A stretch of DNA of 64,000 bases from an uncultured Campylobacter sp. (GCF_905372745.1 NZ_CAJPQR010000004.1:23154-87153); one strand, 5' to 3'; shown: positions 35,723-44,642, numbered from the stretch's first letter. Notes: generated from the letters alone by a model not told the origin. Translations and numbers: made by a program.

Positions 35723-36970
35723 ATGCAAAGTAGCGTAAAATGCGGTAACTGCGGCGCCGAAGTTGATGTAAATTTGGCTCTTAAAACCGAGCTTGAGCTT
35801 GAAATGAAGCAAAAAATGGCAGCGGCTAGACGAGAGTTTGATAAAGAGATCGAGACCAAAAGGGCCGAATACAAGGCGCATTTGGACGCTTTAAACGCGA
35901 AGGAAAAAGAATTTGACGCTAAATTTGCCGCAGCTTTAAACGCTAAAAAAACAGAGCTTGAAAATGAAATAAAAGCAAAACTAGAGGGCGAAAATTTAAA
36001 TATAGTAAACGCCCTAAAAACCGAGCTTGAAGCCAAGTCAAAGCAGATAAACGAGCTAAATTTAAAGACGCTAGAGATAGAAAAGCTAAAACGCGAAAAG
36101 AGCGAGTTTGAAAGCGCGCTGATGGCTAAAACAGAGGCCGAGCTAAGCAAACGCCTAAACGAGGAAAAAGAGCGGCTAGGCAAGGCTTTGGCGGAGCAAA
36201 ACGAGCTAAAATTTAAGCAAAAAGACGAGCAGCTAGAGGCGCTAAAAAAGCAGCTAAACGAGGCGCAAAGGCGCATAGAGCAGGGCAGCGAGCAGCTACA
36301 AGGCGAGACGCAAGAGCTAGCCATCGAGGCGTGGCTGCGGGAGAAGTTCGTATTTGACGTCATAGACGAGGTCAAAAAGGGCGCAAACGGCGCAGACGTA
36401 ATGCAGATCGTAAATACCCGAGAGGCGCAAAACTGCGGCAAAATTTACTACGAAAGCAAACGCACGAAAAATTTTTCAAACGAATGGATAGAGAAATTTA
36501 AGGCCGATATGCGAGCATCGGGAGCTGACGTCGGGGTGCTCGTTAGCGAGGCTCGGCCGCGGGAGCTAGAGCGCATGGGGCTGGTTGAAGGCGTATGGGT
36601 GTGTAACTACGAGGAGTTTAAGGCGCTTTGTTTCGTACTAAGGCAGGGCGTCGTAGAGCTAAATTTCGCTAGGAACTCCGCGCAAAATCGCTCAAATAAG
36701 ATGGAGATGCTCTACTCGTATCTCGTTAGCAACGAGTTTAAGATGCGCATCGAGGCTATCGTGGAGGGCTTTTCTTCGATGAGCGAGGAGCTGGAGCGCG
36801 AGAAAAACGCGATGAAACGCATCTGGAAGAGCCGCGAAAAACAGATCGAAAAGGTGCGCGACAACGCGATCGAGATGTTTGGCTCGATAAAGGGGATCGC
36901 TGGAAATGCGATAGGTGAGATAAAGACGCTGGAGCTGGGGTTTGATGCGGGTGATTTTGATTCCCCATAA
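35723..36970 (+). CDS. DUF2130 family protein
   Basis: 415 residues. It opens with a small zinc-type pair (VKCGNCGAEV). Residues 20-200 are a long Glu/Lys/Ala coiled coil, and the C-terminal half carries the DUF2130 core (AIEAWLREKFVFDVIDEVKKGANGADVMQIV, IYYESKRTKNFSNEWIEKFKADMR, VLVSEARPRE), which has a restriction-endonuclease-like arrangement (D...E-x-K type). The role is unknown; DNA-related function is inferred from the fold. Its last codons lie inside copy 1 of the structured repeat, which supplies the stop codon. Confidence 0.85.
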   Translation: MQSSVKCGNCGAEVDVNLALKTELELEMKQKMAAARREFDKEIETKRAEYKAHLDALNAKEKEFDAKFAAALNAKKTELENEIKAKLEGENLNIVNALKTELEAKSKQINELNLKTLEIEKLKREKSEFESALMAKTEAELSKRLNEEKERLGKALAEQNELKFKQKDEQLEALKKQLNEAQRRIEQGSEQLQGETQELAIEAWLREKFVFDVIDEVKKGANGADVMQIVNTREAQNCGKIYYESKRTKNFSNEWIEKFKADMRASGADVGVLVSEARPRELERMGLVEGVWVCNYEEFKALCFVLRQGVVELNFARNSAQNRSNKMEMLYSYLVSNEFKMRIEAIVEGFSSMSEELEREKNAMKRIWKSREKQIEKVRDNAIEMFGSIKGIAGNAIGEIKTLELGFDAGDFDSP

Positions 36971-37087
36971 ACGGCGGATTTTATAATAAATTTTTCTACG
37001 CCTCCCCCACAGTCACGGACGACTAGTCTGCTTCTTTGCGGGTAAGAAAAATTTATTTAAACTACGCCTATTGCGTTTGGAATATTT
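36955..37087 (+). repeat. Structured intergenic repeat, copy 1
   Basis: It shares blocks with 54579-54709, in the same order: TTTTGATTCCCCATAAA, CGGATTT, ACGGACGACnAGTC and AAACTACGCCTATT, ending TGGAATATTT. Between them are exact inverted arms AATAAATTTTTCT (36985-36997) and AGAAAAATTTATT (37045-37057). The arms differ from those of the other copy yet remain self-complementary, which points to conserved structure. Outer blocks ATTCC and GGAAT also pair. It overlaps the end of the DUF2130 gene. Confidence 0.8.
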
Positions 37088-37150
37088 GTCTCATATCCTG
37101 CTAAATTTGCAAATTTACTCTGCTAAAATTTAAAAACGAAAGGCTCAAAT

Positions 37151-37673
37151 TTGAGTGATTATGATTTGCCTAAAGGTGCCGGGCTTAGCAACGATGAGAA
37201 GGTTCTGTATTGCTATCAAAATGTAAATTCTTTTTTTGTCGTTAGGATGTTTATTTGCATGTTTTTTGTTATTCGTTTTGTTTAATATCATAGACGGCAG
37301 TATCTTGTCTGTGATTGTCATATCCGCCGTTTCAATTTTTCTATTTTACATTATGTATTGCGAGATATTAAATCATAAAAGACGATGCATATATATTACT
37401 AATAAAAATTTTATTACCGGAAATAATATAAAAACAAAAAAAGAGGAAATATCATATTTCTACACAATTTATGCATTCGGATATCGTCCCGTAATCGTCT
37501 TTTATAAAAATAAAAATTTTTTGTATTTTTTATTTGTCGAGGATGATGTAAATTTTAAAACTGCGATGAGCGCTATTTACGACATCTCGCTTAATGAAGA
37601 TTTTAAATTTTATTTATGTAGCGGAGCGTATGGATTCGCCAAGAGCTATGCGATAAGGAAATTAATAAAATAG
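37151..37673 (+). pseudogene. AT-rich membrane protein gene broken in a T7 tract
   Basis: From a TTG at 37151 with AAAGG 7 bases upstream, the frame reads MSDYDLPKGAGLSNDEKVLYCYQ and reaches a run of seven T at 37231-37237. Removing one T joins it to the frame of a 145-residue ORF (annotatable alone from TTG 37236): two membrane helices (CLFACFLLFVLFNII, ILSVIVISAVSIFLFYIMYC), then a soluble part with PH-like strands. Full length would be about 174 residues. The gene is much richer in A/T than its neighbours, suggesting a foreign origin. Whether the shift is real, phase-variable or a sequencing error cannot be told from one sequence. Confidence 0.65.
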
Positions 37674-38001
37674 TGCAAGTACGCAAAAGCATATTGATTA
37701 AGCACTGGTTCGGTGTACCGCCGTGCTACATATTTTAAATTTGCAACGGGGCTAAATCCGCAAATTTGACTCGGCCAAAATTTAAAAACCCAGCGAAGTT
37801 CTACTTTAGATTCACTGCGTTCGCTACCGCTCAAAGCAGCTTGCAAGCAAGAGGAGACTGCTATGCTTGCAACCGCCAAGCATGACGTAGTTTAAAACCC
37901 CTCAACATAAAAGCAAAACAGCATCAAATTTAGCTAACTCAAATTTTACGTTTTCAGGATGCGGTCTGGGCGAGTAAAATTTTTCAAATTTAGCCTCAAA
38001 T
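37674..38001. other. Non-coding stretch before the CbrC relic
   Basis: No gene supported. It contains short direct/inverted GCTTGCAAGCA-type sequences near 37841-37875 and several AAATTT palindromes. Confidence 0.4.
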
Positions 38002-38141
38002 TTAGCTTGCATCGACCTGAATTTTATACTTGCCGCAGCGGGTGCAGCGAAACAGATAGCCCACCGTATCGCCTCCTGCGACGAGGTAACCTCGCGCGTT
38101 TGCTTTGGTAAGCGGTTGGCTACCGCATTTGGAGGGTTTTG
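38002..38141 (-). pseudogene. C-terminal relic of a second CbrC-family gene
   Basis: On the minus strand the frame ending at TAA (38002-38004) reads RGYLVAGGDTVGYLFRC, then TRCGKYKIQVDAS. The intact CbrC-family gene at 39176 ends REYLEAGGFMAGYLFRC, then PSCGKYKISVDAE. The match is strong over about 32 residues, including both cysteines of the final CxxC. Upstream of that only a short, unrelated-looking extension remains. It is in the opposite orientation to the intact gene. Confidence 0.75.
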
Positions 38142-38294
38142 CTAAATTTGCTAAGCTTTGAGCTACGATTTACTCGCGCATTTACTATAAAACAAATAGG
38201 TAGGAGCATAAAAGGGGCTAAATTTCGCCGACAAAGACTAAATAAAATCTAAAGGATATTTGTAAGATTTTTAAAATGATTGAAATTCAGAGGG

Positions 38295-38371
38295 TGGTGG
38301 GTTCACCAGGACTCGAACCTGGGACCATCCGGTTATGAGCCGGATGCTCTAACCAACTGAGCTATGAACCC
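38295..38371 (-). tRNA. tRNA-Met (CAT anticodon); could be tRNA-Ile2
   Basis: A complete 77-base cloverleaf is read on minus: acceptor GGGTTCA pairs with TGAACCC, then A and an encoded CCA; D-arm AGCTCAGTTGGTTAGAGC; anticodon stem TCCGG/CCGGA with loop CTCATAA, giving CAT; T-arm CCAGG TTCGAGT CCTGG. It lacks initiator features (the first base pair is G-C). The GGCTCATAACC anticodon arm resembles tRNA-Ile2, whose C34 becomes lysidine, as much as elongator Met, so the amino acid is open. ATTATA at 38393-38398 is a plausible minus-strand -10. Confidence 0.93.
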
Positions 38372-38449
38372 GCCAGCTGAAGTAAGGTTGTGATTATAGC
38401 AACGCAAAGCTTATTTACTGCTAAATTTTGATTTAAAAACGCAAAAATG

Positions 38450-38455
38450 TATAAT
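38450..38455 (+). promoter_or_regulatory. Probable -10 box for the SseB-like gene
   Basis: TATAAT lies 26 bases before the ATG at 38482, downstream of an A/T-rich tract. Confidence 0.5.
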
Positions 38456-38481
38456 ACGCCAAATTTAATCCAAGGCAAAAG

Positions 38482-38898
38482 ATGAACGAAAATTTAAACG
38501 ATTTTATAGACGCATTTTTACTTGACGGCAGCAAGCAGAGCCAAAAGGCGCTAATCTCAGCGCTAAAAAAGACAGAGTTTTTAGCACCCGTACTCATAAA
38601 CCAAGCCTTAGCAAAACCGGGCGGCAGCGCAGTTTACGAAGAAGAAGGCTCAAATATAAAATTCGTCCTGCTTGAAGACGAGGAGAGCGGGCTTAGCTAT
38701 TTCCCCGCGTTTTCTAGCAGGGCCGAGATGATGAGATGGCGAAACGATGCCGAGCAAGAGGCAATAAATCTGCGCCTAAAAGACTACGCCGCGATGATAG
38801 ATGGCGCCGAAGGCAAATACGCCGGAGTCGTGATAGACGCGTTTTCGCATAGTTTGATTTTGGATTTAGCAAAGCTAAAAGCGATTTGCGCGGAGTAA
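38482..38898 (+). CDS. SseB-type N-terminal domain protein
   Basis: 138 residues. The sequence fits the SseB N-terminal domain: an N-terminal helix, a strand pair ending in LLEDEESGLSYFPAFSS, then EMMRWRNDAEQEAINLRLKDYAAMI, and a C-terminal AGVVIDAFSHSLILDLAKL in which the ligand-like strand 'G(V)VI(D/N)' is typical. Function of SseB proteins is not established; they often accompany secretion or toxin genes. Single gene with promoter of its own. I rate the domain call as probable. Confidence 0.75.
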   Translation: MNENLNDFIDAFLLDGSKQSQKALISALKKTEFLAPVLINQALAKPGGSAVYEEEGSNIKFVLLEDEESGLSYFPAFSSRAEMMRWRNDAEQEAINLRLKDYAAMIDGAEGKYAGVVIDAFSHSLILDLAKLKAICAE

Positions 38899-39175
38899 AT
38901 TTAGCTAAATTTGGATGATTATTTTTGCCCTTAAAGTTGCCGATTTAAGCATAAAAGCAAAATTTAGCCGCTTAATCTGCAAAAAACGCCGATTTTAGCG
39001 GAGTTTTAAATTTGCACTCGGTCGCGACCTTGCCGCGTTTTACGAAAACAGGCGGAATTTAATAAATTTAGTAAAATACGGTTAAACGCGCTTTTAAAGC
39101 GCAATCTACCAAACAGACGCTAGCGGGCGGCAAATCCAAAGGCGCATCGCCAAAGCGTAAATTTAAGGAGAAAAA

Positions 39176-40039
39176 ATGAAAGATTTTAGGCAAAGATACG
39201 TCGCGCTGCAAAAGGCGTTTTGGGACTCAGACGGTGGCGCGGCGAGCGTTTTGGCGCTATATGAGCTAAAAGACGAGCTGGAAAAATGCGATGAAAAAGA
39301 GGCAAAGCTCGTGCTAGTCGATGTTTACTGTCTACTGGAGCTTAAAAAGAGCGCCTGCGAGCTTTTGGCCAAAATTTGCGATCCGAAGGACAGAAAGCAG
39401 CTCAAAAAGCTCGGCTATCTAAAGTGGTATGCGCAAAACGGCGATGCGGGCGCGATAAAGCGTCCCAAAACCGCGAGCAAAGCCGCGCGCCAAAGTAAAA
39501 AGCTAAAAAGCCTGCCTCATTTTCGCTATCACCCCGATCCCTTCAAAACGGGTGTATTTAAAGACGATGTAAGCGTGGCTTGCGAGTGCTGCGAGCAGGA
39601 GACGGACGTTTATTATTGCGGTCACGTTTATAGCGAAAGCGACGTGGAATACCTCTGCCCGCACTGCATAGCTAACGGCAAGGCTGCGGCGAAATTTGAC
39701 GCTACCTTCGTCCAAGACGCAGACGAACTGCCTAGCGGCGCGGCTAATGCGCAGGCTAAAACGGACGAGCTTTTTAAAAGGACGCCCGGGTATTTTTGCT
39801 GGCAAGGAGAGCAGTGGCTTACGTGCTGCGATGATTACTGCGAGTTTTTAGGCGACGTAGGCACAAAGGAGCTGCAGGAGATGGGTATCGCAGACGAGGT
39901 CTTTGCCCAGTATGCTCTGCGAGGCGAATACGACGCCCATACCGTGCGAGAATACCTAGAAGCGGGCGGCTTCATGGCTGGATATTTGTTTCGTTGCCCC
40001 AGCTGCGGCAAATATAAAATTAGCGTCGATGCAGAATAA
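39176..40039 (+). CDS. CbrC family protein (UPF0167) with N-terminal extension
   Basis: 287 residues. The C-terminal 180 residues are the CbrC/UPF0167 domain: LPHFRYHPDPFKTGVF, CECCEQETDVYYCG, YLCPHCIANGKAA, then RTPGYFCWQGEQWLTCCDDYCEFLGDVG and a final CPSCGKYKIS. Four cysteine pairs suggest zinc binding. The first ~105 residues are an extra helical domain found in a subset of the family. CbrC was first linked to colicin E2 tolerance in E. coli; a direct role is not shown. AAGGAG RBS. The relic of a second family member lies 1.1 kb upstream. Confidence 0.85.
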   Translation: MKDFRQRYVALQKAFWDSDGGAASVLALYELKDELEKCDEKEAKLVLVDVYCLLELKKSACELLAKICDPKDRKQLKKLGYLKWYAQNGDAGAIKRPKTASKAARQSKKLKSLPHFRYHPDPFKTGVFKDDVSVACECCEQETDVYYCGHVYSESDVEYLCPHCIANGKAAAKFDATFVQDADELPSGAANAQAKTDELFKRTPGYFCWQGEQWLTCCDDYCEFLGDVGTKELQEMGIADEVFAQYALRGEYDAHTVREYLEAGGFMAGYLFRCPSCGKYKISVDAE

Positions 40040-40744
40040 GACTGCGGTACAAGCGCCGTAAACTCGCGTTCGGTCTTAAATTTACGCGATTTGCTCATCG
40101 GCTTGCGTTTTTATGGCGATTTTGCTTTACATCTACGATACTACAAAATAAATTTATGCCGCTTTGCTTGCGTAAATTCGCTCTTTGGCATAAATTTACT
40201 TGCCTTGGTTTTAGGGCGTTAAATTTATTAAAAGGCGGCGTATTAGCTTGACGTTTTGCGCTATTTTACTTGCCGCGAATTTTAGATCTTATTTATTTGC
40301 CAAGAGCGGTAAAACAGAGTCTATCTAATCAAACTAGACGCGCCGTTAAAAGGCGGCGTAAATTTAGTCTATGTTTGAGCAAAATTAGCAGGCGTTCTAG
40401 CGTCCGCATCGCTAGATCCGCAAACGGCGGCTTTGGCATTTAAGGTAGGTCAAATTTTAGCCGAGTATCGCGAAAATTCTGCGACCCGCAGTGCGGCTAG
40501 CGTCTATGCATAGTGTAATTTATTCGCGCGCATGTAGGCTTATCTTTTTGCGCGCCGTGCATGCCCTTAAATTTAGCCTAAAAGATCGTCTTGCGCCGCC
40601 AAGACCGTTTTTGCCGCGGGCAGCAGTCAGGCGCAGCTTAAACGGCATTTAGTCACCTTTTTGCTTTAGATGGACTTGCGGCGCGCTGGCAAAGGCAAAA
40701 CCGATTTACTTTCAGGCGCAAATCCCCAAATCACGGCTTCAAAA
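40040..40744. other. Non-coding region of about 700 bases
   Basis: No supported gene on either strand. The YAAATTTR palindrome recurs. No relic recognised. Confidence 0.5.
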
Positions 40745-42406
40745 TTATTTCGCATTTAGTCGCCCGGCCAAAGCCTGCGCGCAGGCAAACGCAAAGTGCA
40801 GGTTGTAGCCGCCGAGCATCCCCGTTACGTTTAAAACTTCGCCGATAAAATAAAGCCCGCGCACGCCCTTTACGCCGCAGCCTGCCTCTAGTGCGTCCGT
40901 GTCTACGCCGCCTTTTGTAACTTCTGCTCGTTCAAAGCCAAACGTTCCCGCAGGCGCGAATCGGTAGCTAAAAAGTCGTAAAATTTTCTCTCGCTCGGCT
41001 TGGGCGTACTTGCCGTACGGCTTGTCGCTAAGCCCCGCCGCGCGTAAAAACTCTAGCGTAAAACGGCGCGGTAGCGGCAGGACGGTGCTGAGCTGTTTTT
41101 TGCTTTTTTGCACGGTTTCGATGCTAAAATTCGGGCAAAAATTTATCTCGATTAGACCTTTTTGCCAAAAAAGCGAAGCATTTAGCACGGCCGGGCCGCT
41201 TATGCCTTTATGCGTGAAAAGCACGTCGCCTGCGATCTTAATCTGCTTTTTTTGACTAGATTTCCAGGCTTTTGTATCGTCGTTTAAAATTTCGCCGCCG
41301 TTAAATTCTACTTCTTGCGAGGCGTTAAATTTAGCGTCCGACTCGTAAAATTCTCGGTTTTTATCCAAAGGCGCTTCGTTTGCCGTTAAATTTAGCTCAA
41401 TTTCGCCGTTTTGTCTTTGCTCAGCAAACGTTACGGCTTTTTGCGAATTTAAATCATTCGTTTGCAAGGGCGCGGGCTTATCGCTTGGCTGTCTTAAATT
41501 TGCCCCGATAGTTTCTCGGCGCACGCTAAATTTATCCGCGCTCACATCCGCGTCGCCGCTTTTACTTTGCGAGTAGGATTTGCTATCGTCGCCGCTTTTT
41601 TGCGGCGCTCGTTCCAGCAAAATCTGCGCCGGAAAGCAAACTCCGCTTAGATTCTTAAACCAAAATTCCTCTTTTTGCACGGTAAATCCCACGAGCGCGG
41701 GCGCGGGCGGAATGACTTTGATGCCAAAGCTTCGCGCTATTTCGTAGCCGATGTCGCTGGCACCCAGGCTTTTGTAGCTTAGTCCGCCGCTAGCTACGAC
41801 GAGATTTTGGGCGTAAAATTTATCTCCGTTTTCGGCGACGACCTCGAAAATTTCGTCTAAATTTCGCTTGACGTTTTGTAAATTTGACGTGTCAAATTCG
41901 GTCAAATTAGGCGCGTCGTTGCAGCAAGAACCCTCAAATTTGTTGCCGTTTAGCGCCAAAAAAGCGTCCGCAATTTCGCCGTTTTCATCGGCCAAAATTT
42001 TTCTCGCGCTTTTTACGCAAACGCCGCAAAATATTTGCGTGCCGCTTTGTCTAGCGCGTTTTAAAAGCACGCCCAAAACGTCTTTTGCGCCGCTTTCGCA
42101 GAAAAATTGGCTTTGCTTTTGCTCGTTAAATTTTAGCTCGCCGAAAAATTTTAAAACGTCTTTGAAGTCTAGTTTTTTTAGGATATTTTTGACGAAATCA
42201 TTATCGCCTAGGTAGTTTGACGCGTCTATGCGGCGGTTTGTGACGTTACACCTGCCGCCGCCGCTAGCTAGGATTTTCTTGCCGGGAGTTGCGTTTTTTT
42301 CGAGTACGGCGACGCTTTTACCGCGTAAATTTGCCGCCAAAAATAGCCCTGCCGCGCCCGCTCCGATTATCAAAACGTCGTAAATTTTGCAAATTTTAGC
42401 CATCAT
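40745..42406 (-). CDS. HI0933/YhiN-family FAD-dependent oxidoreductase with a large insertion
   Basis: 553 residues, against about 400 usual for the family. FAD-binding DVLIIGAGAAGLFLAANL is at 10-27, followed by ILASGGGRCNVTNR (45-58) and VVASGGLSYKSLGASDIGYEIA (203-224), then LFTHKGISGPAVLNAS near 396-412 and a C-terminal GLYFIGEVLNVTGMLGGYNLHFAFA. All are family hallmarks. Residues about 267-386 (DNA 41249-41608) are a polar, low-complexity insertion rich in Asn, Ser, Glu and Lys that breaks the core between two conserved blocks. Enzymatic role of the family is still uncertain (ring-reducing flavoproteins of the BaiN type belong here). Confidence 0.85.
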   Translation of the reverse strand: MMAKICKIYDVLIIGAGAAGLFLAANLRGKSVAVLEKNATPGKKILASGGGRCNVTNRRIDASNYLGDNDFVKNILKKLDFKDVLKFFGELKFNEQKQSQFFCESGAKDVLGVLLKRARQSGTQIFCGVCVKSARKILADENGEIADAFLALNGNKFEGSCCNDAPNLTEFDTSNLQNVKRNLDEIFEVVAENGDKFYAQNLVVASGGLSYKSLGASDIGYEIARSFGIKVIPPAPALVGFTVQKEEFWFKNLSGVCFPAQILLERAPQKSGDDSKSYSQSKSGDADVSADKFSVRRETIGANLRQPSDKPAPLQTNDLNSQKAVTFAEQRQNGEIELNLTANEAPLDKNREFYESDAKFNASQEVEFNGGEILNDDTKAWKSSQKKQIKIAGDVLFTHKGISGPAVLNASLFWQKGLIEINFCPNFSIETVQKSKKQLSTVLPLPRRFTLEFLRAAGLSDKPYGKYAQAEREKILRLFSYRFAPAGTFGFERAEVTKGGVDTDALEAGCGVKGVRGLYFIGEVLNVTGMLGGYNLHFAFACAQALAGRLNAK

Positions 42407-42444
42407 AAAACCTTAAAATTTACGCGCGGCAAAGCTGGCTAAAA

Positions 42445-42939
42445 TCAAAGGCTGTTTTTTAGCGCTAGGAATTTTTGCTCTTGCGCTTCGTCTAGTTTCA
42501 TTTTTTCGTTGCGATTTACGAAAAGCTTAAATATCACGTTGTGATCCGCGTCGTAAAAGTGCAGGCTGTGTCCGAGAAATCCCATAAATTTAGTACTCAC
42601 AAAGCCGATAGCGCAAACCGCGTCCTCTTTTAGATGGCCGCCTAAAAAGCCGCTTTTATCGGTGAAATTTAAAAATCCTCTCGCTTTTTTAGGCATAGGT
42701 ACGCTCACCTTGATCTCGATGATAAACTCAGGCGTATTTTTGATAAAAAGCATCTCGCCCCAAGTGCTGACTTCTTCAAAAATTTTCATCAAATTTTCTG
42801 CGCCGACTTCCTTAAATTCTTCATCGCCGCGGTACTGCAAGATTTCGTATTCGCGTACGTTTAGTTGTTTAGCCGCGTCATAAACGGACATCTTTTTATC
42901 CTCGAAAAGCTCGTCTATGCGTTTTTTTAGATCGCTCAT
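42445..42939 (-). CDS. HutX/ChuX-like cytosolic haem-utilisation carrier
   Basis: 164 residues, matching the ChuX/HutX length. The middle holds the family pattern: WGEMLFI, then EIKVSVP, GFLNFTDKSGFLGGHLKEDAV, STKFMGFLGHSLHFYDADHNVIFKLFVNRNE, corresponding to the GYFNL-GHIK-KFMG-SxxFF-xFKIFxGRD string of ChuX. The N-terminal helix-turn-helix-like segment (MSVYDAAKQLNVREYEIL) is also typical. Members hand haem to a cytosolic haem oxygenase or storage protein. No haem uptake genes are near, so the gene may work in trans. Confidence 0.85.
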   Translation of the reverse strand: MSDLKKRIDELFEDKKMSVYDAAKQLNVREYEILQYRGDEEFKEVGAENLMKIFEEVSTWGEMLFIKNTPEFIIEIKVSVPMPKKARGFLNFTDKSGFLGGHLKEDAVCAIGFVSTKFMGFLGHSLHFYDADHNVIFKLFVNRNEKMKLDEAQEQKFLALKNSL

Positions 42940-43102
42940 TTTTGTCCTTTTTGGGATTAGATTTTGATAATGGTATTTAAAAATAGCTAAAAACCCGCTA
43001 AATTTGCGCGTTTTGCGCCCTTGTATTTAAAGCGCCGATCAAGCCGCAAATTTAGTCGCCGGGCGCGGACGATTTTTTAAATTTGCTCCGTCCGCAAACT
43101 CG

Positions 43103-44410
43103 CTAAATGCCTAAAAACCGCTTTATTTCCGCTTCGTTTGTTAGCTTGGAGTTAAATTTAACGACTAAATTTTGGGCGTTTTTGTAGCATTCTACGACGC
43201 CTTTTTGCTTTTCGACCTCGGCCATATCGGCATTTACGTCCGCAGGTAGGTAGATGTTTTTAAAGATATTGGGGTTATCTAGCCACTTTAGCGAGACTAG
43301 CCACGCTATGCAAAGCGCGGTAACTATGGCAGCTAGCGCGTCTAGGCCGTAAAAGTTAAGCACCGCTCCGCCTCCGATGCCGCCGATAAAATTTCCCATG
43401 TAGCCAAAAGAGTTAAAGATGCCTAGAGCCGCGCCTTTTTGGCTAACTTTGCTAAATTTGGACGCCATTGATTGCAAGATCGGCTCGTGCAGGTTAAATC
43501 CGATAAAAAATATAATAACGCCCGCGTAAAATAGCGGCTTGTGTCCGAGCGAGAGCGCGAAAAGCCCGTAACTAGCGACGAAAAGCGATACGCCGATGAT
43601 TAAAATTTGCTTTGTGATGCGCCTTGTTTCGCCCACCGCGCCGCCTACGCCCATAGCGATAAAACCAAATGCCGTAGCGACGGCATAAATCCCGCTTAGA
43701 TCGCTTTTTTGCATGCCAAAGTAGCGCACGACTGCGATGGGAATGATGATAAAAGCCGCCGACATTAGCATTTTTTGCATGAAATTGCTAACGTTCATCA
43801 GGAGCAAATTTCTATTTGCAAGCAGCTTTAGCGCGGGAGTTTTGGCTTGAGAATGCGCGATTTTAGGCTCTTTACCCACGGCCGTGTATAAAAGTACGAT
43901 ACAAACAACCGTAACCGCGATCGAGAGGTAAAAGAGGCTTGAAAGCCCGTATCTGTGGCTAAGGATCGGAGAAAGAATCATCGAAAGCGTAAAGCTAAGG
44001 CCGATAAACGCGCCCATCATCGCCATCGCGTGTCCGCGCACCTCCTCCTTGGTCATATCGCTCATAAACGCCGTAGCGACCGCTCCTATCGCGCCCGCGC
44101 CCTGGATAAATCTACCCAAAATCATCGTGTAGATATCGGTGGCGACCGCGCAGATAGCAGCTCCGGCGATAAAGACGAGTAGACCCGCTAGCATCGAGTT
44201 TTTACGCCCGAAGCGGTCTGAAATATAGCCGAAAACCACCTGAAAAGCGATCTGCGAAATCGCGTAAACGCCGATAAGAACGCCCACTAAAAACTCGGTC
44301 GCACCCTCAAGCTCGAGCGCGTAGACGCTGATAACCGGCAAAATGATAAAGAGCCCGAAAAACCTGCTGCCGATGATAAAAGATAGGGGCAAAGCACTTT
44401 TTACTATCAT
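43103..44410 (-). CDS. MFS transporter, YajR-like with C-terminal YAM domain
   Basis: 435 residues. Twelve membrane segments, with the MFS A-motif GYISDRFGRKNSMLAGLL after TM2 and RFIQGAGAIGAVATAFMSD in TM4. After TM12 the soluble tail (about 375-435: GVVECYKNAQNLVVKFNSKLTNEAEIKRFL) has the beta-alpha-beta layout of the YAM domain of YajR-type drug/proton antiporters. Substrate unknown. It is divergent from rdgB; the shared 110-base region upstream contains no obvious operator. Confidence 0.85.
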   Translation of the reverse strand: MIVKSALPLSFIIGSRFFGLFIILPVISVYALELEGATEFLVGVLIGVYAISQIAFQVVFGYISDRFGRKNSMLAGLLVFIAGAAICAVATDIYTMILGRFIQGAGAIGAVATAFMSDMTKEEVRGHAMAMMGAFIGLSFTLSMILSPILSHRYGLSSLFYLSIAVTVVCIVLLYTAVGKEPKIAHSQAKTPALKLLANRNLLLMNVSNFMQKMLMSAAFIIIPIAVVRYFGMQKSDLSGIYAVATAFGFIAMGVGGAVGETRRITKQILIIGVSLFVASYGLFALSLGHKPLFYAGVIIFFIGFNLHEPILQSMASKFSKVSQKGAALGIFNSFGYMGNFIGGIGGGAVLNFYGLDALAAIVTALCIAWLVSLKWLDNPNIFKNIYLPADVNADMAEVEKQKGVVECYKNAQNLVVKFNSKLTNEAEIKRFLGI

Positions 44411-44545
44411 AAATTTCCTTTTTTAAAAGGAGTGATTTTACCCGAATTTTGATAATACGTAAATTAAAGCCGAATTTGATAAAATGTGAGCGGTAAATTT
44501 AAAAAATCGGCAAAGTTATCTTGCGATGAATTTAAATGTTGCGAC

Positions 44546-44596
44546 GAAATTTCCGACCGAAGATAGAACATATAGTTCATCGAGGGAGGAAATTTC
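44546..44596 (+). promoter_or_regulatory. Two-part hairpin in the rdgB leader
   Basis: GAAATTTCC (44546-44554) and GGAAATTTC (44588-44596) pair perfectly over 9 bases; inside them GAAC (44566-44569) and GTTC (44575-44578) form a second stem around ATATA. It lies 47 bases before the rdgB TTG. An RNA switch or a processing site is possible; seen in sequence, the role is inferred. Confidence 0.45.
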
Positions 44597-44642
44597 TAGC
44601 TCATTTAAAGGCGCGCAAGAGAAGCCGAAAAAAGGAAAAATT

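Noticed and set aside
38295..38371. A tRNA-linked integrative element with att repeats
   Set aside because: No second copy of the tRNA 3' end, no integrase and no phage gene within the window.
44526..44642. N-terminal extension of rdgB from an upstream ATG
   Set aside because: The extension is not like any RdgB, crosses a hairpin, and the TTG at 44643 has the better RBS and the family N-terminus.
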